A stretch of 64,000 bases of DNA from assembly GCF_002245495.1 (NCBI RefSeq), contig NZ_NQJF01000008.1, positions 124,001-188,000 on the forward strand, in the 5' to 3' direction. This document shows, one piece after another, positions 59,646 to 64,000 of this stretch. The position numbers and the translations under genes were made by a program. Origin of the DNA: Oceanimonas baumannii (GTDB lineage: Bacteria > Pseudomonadota > Gammaproteobacteria > Enterobacterales > Aeromonadaceae). Each line of letters starts with the position of its first letter. Position 1 is the stretch's first letter. The notes beneath the pieces were generated by a model, which saw nothing but the letters and a program-made list of their open reading frames with translations, ran no database searches and was not told where the DNA came from.

Positions 59646-61310
59646 ATGTGCTCGATTTTCGGTATTCTGGAACTTAAGTCTGATCCTGCCGCCCTGCGCA
59701 CCCGGGCGCTGGAGCTCTCCCGACTGCTGCGCCACCGCGGCCCCGACTGGTCGGGTATTTACAGTCATGACAACGCCATTCTGGTACATGAACGTCTGGC
59801 CATTGTTGGACTGGACAGCGGTGCCCAGCCCCTGCTCAACCCCGCCGGTACCCATGCCCTGGCGGTGAACGGGGAAATCTACAACCACAAGGAGCTGGAA
59901 GCAGGCCTTACCTGCGGTTATCAGCCTCAGACCCATTCCGACTGTGAGGTCATCCTCGGCCTCTATCAGGAAAAAGGACCGGAATTTCTCGATGATCTTA
60001 ACGGTATCTTTGCCTTTGTTCTTTATGACGAGGAAAACGACGCCTACCTGATTGGCCGGGACCATATGGGTATTATTCCGCTTTACACCGGCCATGATGA
60101 AGCAGGTAACTTCTATGTGGCCTCCGAAATGAAAGCGCTGACCCCGGTATGCAAAACCATCAGCGAATTTCCGCCCGGGCATCTGCTCTACAGCAAGGAA
60201 GGCCAGATCCGCCGCTATTACCAGCGCGACTGGGAAGAATACAATGCAGTAAAAGACAACACCTCCAGCGTGAGTGAACTGCGTGAAGCCCTGATGGCCG
60301 CCGTAAAGCGCCAGCTGATGTGTGATGTTCCCTACGGTGTGCTGCTTTCCGGCGGACTCGACTCTTCCATCGTCTCGGCCATTGCCAAACTCTATGCCGA
60401 CAAACGCATTGAGGACGATGGCAACAGCGAGGCATGGTGGCCCCGACTGCACTCTTTTGCCATTGGCCTGGAAGGCGCACCAGACCTGATTGCCGCCCGC
60501 AAGGTGGCAGACCAGCTTGGCACCGTGCATCACGAGCTGCACTATACGGTGCAGGAAGGACTCGATGCCCTGCGCGAGGTGATCTATCACCTGGAAACTT
60601 ATGACGTCACCACGGTGCGGGCCTCCACCCCCATGTATTTGATGGCCCGGCGCATTAAAGCCATGGGCATTAAAATGGTGCTCTCCGGTGAGGGTGCCGA
60701 CGAGATCTTTGGTGGCTATCTGTATTTTCACAAGGCTCCGGACGCCCAGGCCTTTCACGAAGAAACCGTACGCAAGCTCCAAGCGCTACACATGTTTGAC
60801 TGCCTGCGTGCCAACAAGTCCATGGCGGCCTGGGGAATCGAGGCCAGAGTTCCCTTTCTCGACAAAGCGTTCATGGATGTGGCCATGCGTCTCAACCCGG
60901 CCGACAAGATGTGCGTGAACGGCAGGATGGAAAAGCACATCTTGCGCGAAGCCTTTGCAGACTTGCTCCCCCGTGAAGTGGCCTGGCGTCAGAAAGAGCA
61001 GTTCTCCGACGGTGTGGGTTATTCCTGGATAGACAGCCTGAAGGCATTGGTGGAAGAAGAAGTCACCGATCAGATGATGGCCACGGCGGCATTTCGCTTT
61101 CCGCTTAACACCCCTACCAGCAAGGAAGCCTATTACTACCGGGCCATTTTTGAAGGCCACTTCCCTCAAGACTCCGCCGCTGAATGCGTACCCTGCGGCC
61201 CCTCGGTCGCCTGCTCGACTCCCACCGCACTGGAATGGGACGAACAATGGAAAAACATGGCCGATCCCTCCGGCAGGGCGGTCAAAGGGGTACACAGCCA
61301 GTCTTACTGA
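59646..61310 (+). CDS. asnB: Asparagine synthase B (glutamine-hydrolysing)
   Basis: A 554-residue enzyme making asparagine from aspartate, ATP and glutamine. The N-terminal Ntn glutaminase begins MCSIFG with the nucleophile Cys2, and residues R-H-R-G-P-D-W follow near position 30. The synthetase domain has the PP-loop SGGLDSSIVS near residue 235 and GEGADEIFGGYLYF near residue 347. Length equals that of E. coli AsnB. It is preceded by the oxygenase terminator, so it has its own promoter. Confidence 0.96.
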   Translation: MCSIFGILELKSDPAALRTRALELSRLLRHRGPDWSGIYSHDNAILVHERLAIVGLDSGAQPLLNPAGTHALAVNGEIYNHKELEAGLTCGYQPQTHSDCEVILGLYQEKGPEFLDDLNGIFAFVLYDEENDAYLIGRDHMGIIPLYTGHDEAGNFYVASEMKALTPVCKTISEFPPGHLLYSKEGQIRRYYQRDWEEYNAVKDNTSSVSELREALMAAVKRQLMCDVPYGVLLSGGLDSSIVSAIAKLYADKRIEDDGNSEAWWPRLHSFAIGLEGAPDLIAARKVADQLGTVHHELHYTVQEGLDALREVIYHLETYDVTTVRASTPMYLMARRIKAMGIKMVLSGEGADEIFGGYLYFHKAPDAQAFHEETVRKLQALHMFDCLRANKSMAAWGIEARVPFLDKAFMDVAMRLNPADKMCVNGRMEKHILREAFADLLPREVAWRQKEQFSDGVGYSWIDSLKALVEEEVTDQMMATAAFRFPLNTPTSKEAYYYRAIFEGHFPQDSAAECVPCGPSVACSTPTALEWDEQWKNMADPSGRAVKGVHSQSY

Positions 61311-61353
61311 GACGCGTATTCGGCATAATGGTTTTAATCACTGACCCGGCTTA

Positions 61354-61390
61354 TGTACCTGTCCCCGATAGTAGAAAGGGGACAGGTACA
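61354..61390. repeat. Perfect 13-bp inverted repeat
   Basis: Arms TGTACCTGTCCCC / GGGGACAGGTACA with an 11-nt loop lie 43 bp after asnB. There is no T tract. Palindromes with this core occur around IS and REP-like elements in other proteobacteria, but no transposase gene is present here. Confidence 0.7.
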
Positions 61391-61467
61391 CTGACATGGA
61401 TTCTCTAAAGACACTCAGCACTCTTCCCTTTACACTTAAGGGTTTTATCGACACTTGAGAAAATGTG

Positions 61468-62106
61468 ATGCAAGCAAAACCCTCTGGCACCAAGAGCCCA
61501 GCCAACCACCGGCCTCGCACCAAGCCTGCTGATGTTCGGCTTAATGAGTTAATGAACGCAGCGGAAGCACTGTTTCTCGAAAAAGGCGTCGACGCGACAA
61601 CCATCAGCGACATTGTCGACGCAGCAGACGTGGCCAAAGGTACCTTCTACCATTATTTCCCGTCCAAGAATGAAATGCTGGCAGCGCTTGGCAGTCGCTA
61701 CACCGAGCATTTCCTTGCCCGGGTGGAACAAGCCGTCGGATCCTGTGCTGAAGACGACTGGGCCGGCCGGCTGCGCACCTGGATCCGGGCTAATGTGGAA
61801 ACCTACGTTGATACTTACCGGATACACGACATCGTTTATACCAATCACCACCATCATGATCGGTCCAACCAGGACAAGAATGCCATTCTGAAGCAATTAC
61901 TGGGCATTATCGAAGGGGGGATCTCTGCGGGGCTCTGGGCGCCGGAACACCCGAGAGTTGTGGCACTCCTTATTTATTCCGGCGTTCATGGTGCCACGGA
62001 CGACGTTATCGCTGCACAGACAAACAACTGCACGCCCTTTGCCGATAGCGTGGCGGATGCCTGTCTGCACATGCTGACAAAACCGGCCTCTGGCCAGTCA
62101 CGTTAA
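61468..62106 (+). CDS. TetR-family transcriptional regulator, 212 aa
   Basis: The N-terminal helix-turn-helix (about 25-70) contains TTISDIVDAADVAKGTFYHY, a textbook TetR motif. The ligand-binding domain is variable. It converges on the monooxygenase gene, with the two stop codons sharing bases at the palindrome TTAA. A histidine-rich stretch THHHHD-like (residues near 132) could bind metal but is untested. It probably regulates the neighbouring monooxygenase/ABC module. Confidence 0.87.
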   Translation: MQAKPSGTKSPANHRPRTKPADVRLNELMNAAEALFLEKGVDATTISDIVDAADVAKGTFYHYFPSKNEMLAALGSRYTEHFLARVEQAVGSCAEDDWAGRLRTWIRANVETYVDTYRIHDIVYTNHHHHDRSNQDKNAILKQLLGIIEGGISAGLWAPEHPRVVALLIYSGVHGATDDVIAAQTNNCTPFADSVADACLHMLTKPASGQSR

Positions 62107-63422
62107 CCGCGTGAATAGCCGGGCCCGGGCGTTCTCAGCCCCAGGTTGTCTCGGAACGTGTTGCCTTCATACTGCAGCCTGAGCAAACCTCGCTGTTGCA
62201 GTTCGGGCACAACCTGCGCCACGAATTCGGTTGCCCCTCCCGGTAAGTGGGAAAACATGATGTTAAATCCATCCGCCGCACCGCACTCAAGCCATAGCTG
62301 CATCTGATCCGCGATCATCTCAGCCGTGCCAACCATTTCCAGCCCCTGATAGCCACAGATGCGACGAGCCAACGCGATGATGCTCAGATCCTCGCTGCGG
62401 GCGAGCCGGATCACCCGCTCACGACCACTTTTACTGGCATTGCTTTCGGGAATATCAGGCAGCGGTCCGTGCGGATCATAGTGAGAAATATCATGGCCAA
62501 GGGCAATGGACAGCGTGGCCAGGCTGCTCGCATCATCCACCAGTAGGTCCAGCCGGCGTCTTTTCTCCTGTGCCTGCGCCAGCGTCTCCCCCCACACCAC
62601 AAATACCGCCGGAATGATTTTCAAGGCTTGTTGGCGGCCTGCCGCACGGGCCCGGCACTGCATTTCGGCATAAAACTGCTGGGCCGATTCTTTATCCGTC
62701 TGATAGGTGAAAATCACCTCGGCAGTTTCGGCTGCAATCTGCCGCCCCGCCTCCGACGCACCGGCCTGCACCACCACCGGTCGTGACTGAACGGGCCGTT
62801 CCACATTCAGCGGACCACGCACGGAAAAGTGGGGGCCATGATGATCAAGCACATGCATTTTTTCAGCGTCAAAATAAAGACCGCTGTCGGCATCCCGACA
62901 GAAAGCGTCCTGATCCCAGCTTTCCCACAAGCCGTCCATCACCGTACAAAACTCCCGCGCCCGCCGGTAACGGGCACCGTGCTCCATATGCTGTTCGGCA
63001 CCGAAATTCGCCGCTTCGTTGGGATTGCTGGACGTCACCAGATTCCAGCCCGCCCTGCCGCCACTGATCACATCAAGTGACGCCAGCCGACGCGCCAGCA
63101 TGTAAGGCTCGTTATAGGTCGTGCTGGCCGTGCCGATCAGACCGATATGCTGTGTTACTGCCGCCAGCGCAGGCAGCAGCGTCAGCGGATCAAGCGTGAC
63201 AATGCTGTGCCCCCGCACCAGTGTCTCTATCGGTGCGGCCCGGGCTGCCAGGGTATCGGGCAGGAACAACCCGTCAAAACATCCTTGCTCCAGTGTCCGG
63301 GCAAACCATGCCATCTGCTCGAAGCTGGCCTGGAAGCCGGGATCCGCGCCGGGGTAGCGCCATGCACCTGCATGAATACTGGGCATGGCCAACAAAATTA
63401 ACCGCTCTCCCATTCTGCTCAT
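62103..63422 (-). CDS. LLM-class FMN-dependent monooxygenase (NtaA/SnaA/DszA family), 439 aa
   Basis: Flavin-dependent monooxygenase of the bacterial luciferase-like superfamily, NtaA/SnaA/DszA/DmoA branch, which uses FMNH2 supplied by a separate reductase. Typical blocks are WRYPGADPGFQASFEQMAWF, TLEQGCFDGLFLPDTLA, ISGGRAGWNLVTSSNPNEA and VVVQAGASEAGRQIAA. Known substrates of the branch include nitrilotriacetate, EDTA, dibenzothiophene sulfone and dimethyl sulfide. The start has GGAGG at 5 nt and overlaps the stop of the ABC ATPase gene upstream (ATGA), so they are coupled. The actual substrate is unknown. Confidence 0.88.
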   Translation of the reverse strand: MSRMGERLILLAMPSIHAGAWRYPGADPGFQASFEQMAWFARTLEQGCFDGLFLPDTLAARAAPIETLVRGHSIVTLDPLTLLPALAAVTQHIGLIGTASTTYNEPYMLARRLASLDVISGGRAGWNLVTSSNPNEAANFGAEQHMEHGARYRRAREFCTVMDGLWESWDQDAFCRDADSGLYFDAEKMHVLDHHGPHFSVRGPLNVERPVQSRPVVVQAGASEAGRQIAAETAEVIFTYQTDKESAQQFYAEMQCRARAAGRQQALKIIPAVFVVWGETLAQAQEKRRRLDLLVDDASSLATLSIALGHDISHYDPHGPLPDIPESNASKSGRERVIRLARSEDLSIIALARRICGYQGLEMVGTAEMIADQMQLWLECGAADGFNIMFSHLPGGATEFVAQVVPELQQRGLLRLQYEGNTFRDNLGLRTPGPGYSRG

Positions 63423-64000
63423 CTTGCCTCCCCCATCGTAACGGGCTGCGCCTCGCCGGCTCTGACCGATTGTTCCACCACCAGAAACGGTTCCCCCTGT
63501 GAGCAATGCTCCAGACGTGTCCGTACACCATACACTTTTTCCAGCAACGCCGGGGTCAGTACCTCCAGCGGCGGACCGGCCGCCTCCACCCGCCCCTGAT
63601 GCAGCACAACCACATGATCCGTGAAACGCAGAGCATGGTTGATATCATGCACCGCCAGCACCACACACATGGCTCGCTCACGTGCCAGCCGGCACAGCAA
63701 CTCCAGCACTTCAAACTGATTTTGTAAATCAAGGGCACTGGTCGGCTCATCCAGCAGCAGCACCCGGGGCTCCCGCACCAACGCCTGGGCAATGGACACC
63801 AGTTGTCGCTGGCCTCCGCTCAGGGCTGACAGTTCGCGATCTGCCAGCGCCTGAATACCCAGCGTCTGCAACATACGGGTAACCGCATCCATCTCCTCAT
63901 CATCCACCACCCAGCCACTGCCCTGTTTGCTTGCCAGCAACACGGCTTCGAAAACCCGCAAAGACGATCTCATCGAAATATCCTGAGGGACATGGCCCGG
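63419..64000 (-). CDS. ABC transporter ATPase, iron-siderophore/FecE type (5' end beyond window)
   Basis: C-terminal 193 residues of an ABC ATPase; the frame continues past the window edge with the sequence PGHVPQDISMRSSLRVFEA, the Q-loop region typical of FecE/FepC/BtuD-like ATPases. The signature LSALSGGQRQLV, Walker [13 protein letters not shown] and switch histidine AVHDINHALRFTDH are intact. Such proteins energise uptake of ferric siderophores, haem or cobalamin. Translation is coupled to the monooxygenase gene. Permease and binding-protein genes presumably lie upstream, outside the window. Confidence 0.88.
   Translation of the reverse strand, partial: PGHVPQDISMRSSLRVFEAVLLASKQGSGWVVDDEEMDAVTRMLQTLGIQALADRELSALSGGQRQLVSIAQALVREPRVLLLDEPTSALDLQNQFEVLELLCRLARERAMCVVLAVHDINHALRFTDHVVVLHQGRVEAAGPPLEVLTPALLEKVYGVRTRLEHCSQGEPFLVVEQSVRAGEAQPVTMGEAR

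Noticed and set aside
59538-60782. 414-codon minus-strand frame opposite asnB
   Set aside because: It is an antisense frame over asnB and begins without a plausible ribosome-binding site.

Overview
The window reads as an ordinary chromosomal segment of a gammaproteobacterium, most plausibly an Aeromonadales-type marine organism (Oceanimonas/Oceanisphaera/Zobellella-like). This is inferred from gene content only: a Vibrio-type MotY for a sodium-driven polar flagellum, a paired VC2705-type sodium/solute symporter with its small subunit, an HBM-domain chemoreceptor, many sodium-coupled transporters, and the enterobacterial-like neighbourhoods apbC/metG and pabB-nudL-sdaA. Coding density is high and most genes have close E. 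coli or Vibrio counterparts. No prophage, transposase, CRISPR array or rRNA was seen.

Left part (1-30 kb). A truncated MetR-like regulator with a MetR box is followed by a peptidase M20/DUF3311/SSS transporter operon divergent from a LysR gene, then a YghU-type glutathione transferase. Housekeeping genes come next: asmA, dcd, apbC divergent from metG, then pabB-nudL and sdaA divergent from a class I fumarase. A selenium-modification operon (selD-selU) runs into a glyoxalase II-like gloC and an HBM chemoreceptor. A dienelactone hydrolase, a membrane protein of unknown function, the coupled trio mepA-glpK-glpD and a DUF5610 gene complete this part.

Middle part (29-50 kb). This contains a VC2705-type symporter pair, an AEC transporter, dadA and a large hybrid histidine kinase with a degenerate phosphotransfer-like tail. 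A LysR/Bcr-type efflux pair with poorly coding flanks looks like an accessory cassette. After it come a DUF1127 gene, an NSS amino-acid transporter with its 31-residue subunit, a retropepsin-like protein, DUF3025, lpxM with a coupled 36-residue membrane peptide, a TauE-type permease, motY, an adenine-deaminase-type gene, mtgA, nagD and a KefB-like antiporter.

Right part (50-64 kb). A stress cluster holds psiE, SulP plus a tandem-Usp protein, a second Usp gene with an Fnr-like site, the ABC-F gene ybiT and a third Usp gene. It is followed by a ybjN-like gene, tRNA-Ser(GGA), a prolyl-4-hydroxylase-type oxygenase with a TTG start and asnB. The window ends in a TetR / flavin monooxygenase / iron-chelate-type ABC ATPase module that is cut by the edge.

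No clearly new biological system was recognised. The observations most worth a second look are: the edge module pairing an NtaA-type monooxygenase with a FecE-type ATPase; the cluster of three tandem-Usp genes; the degenerate phosphotransfer domain of the hybrid kinase; the overlapping and very small membrane-peptide genes; the AEC gene whose start codon abuts a terminator; and a family of roughly 65-100 bp palindrome-ended repeats.
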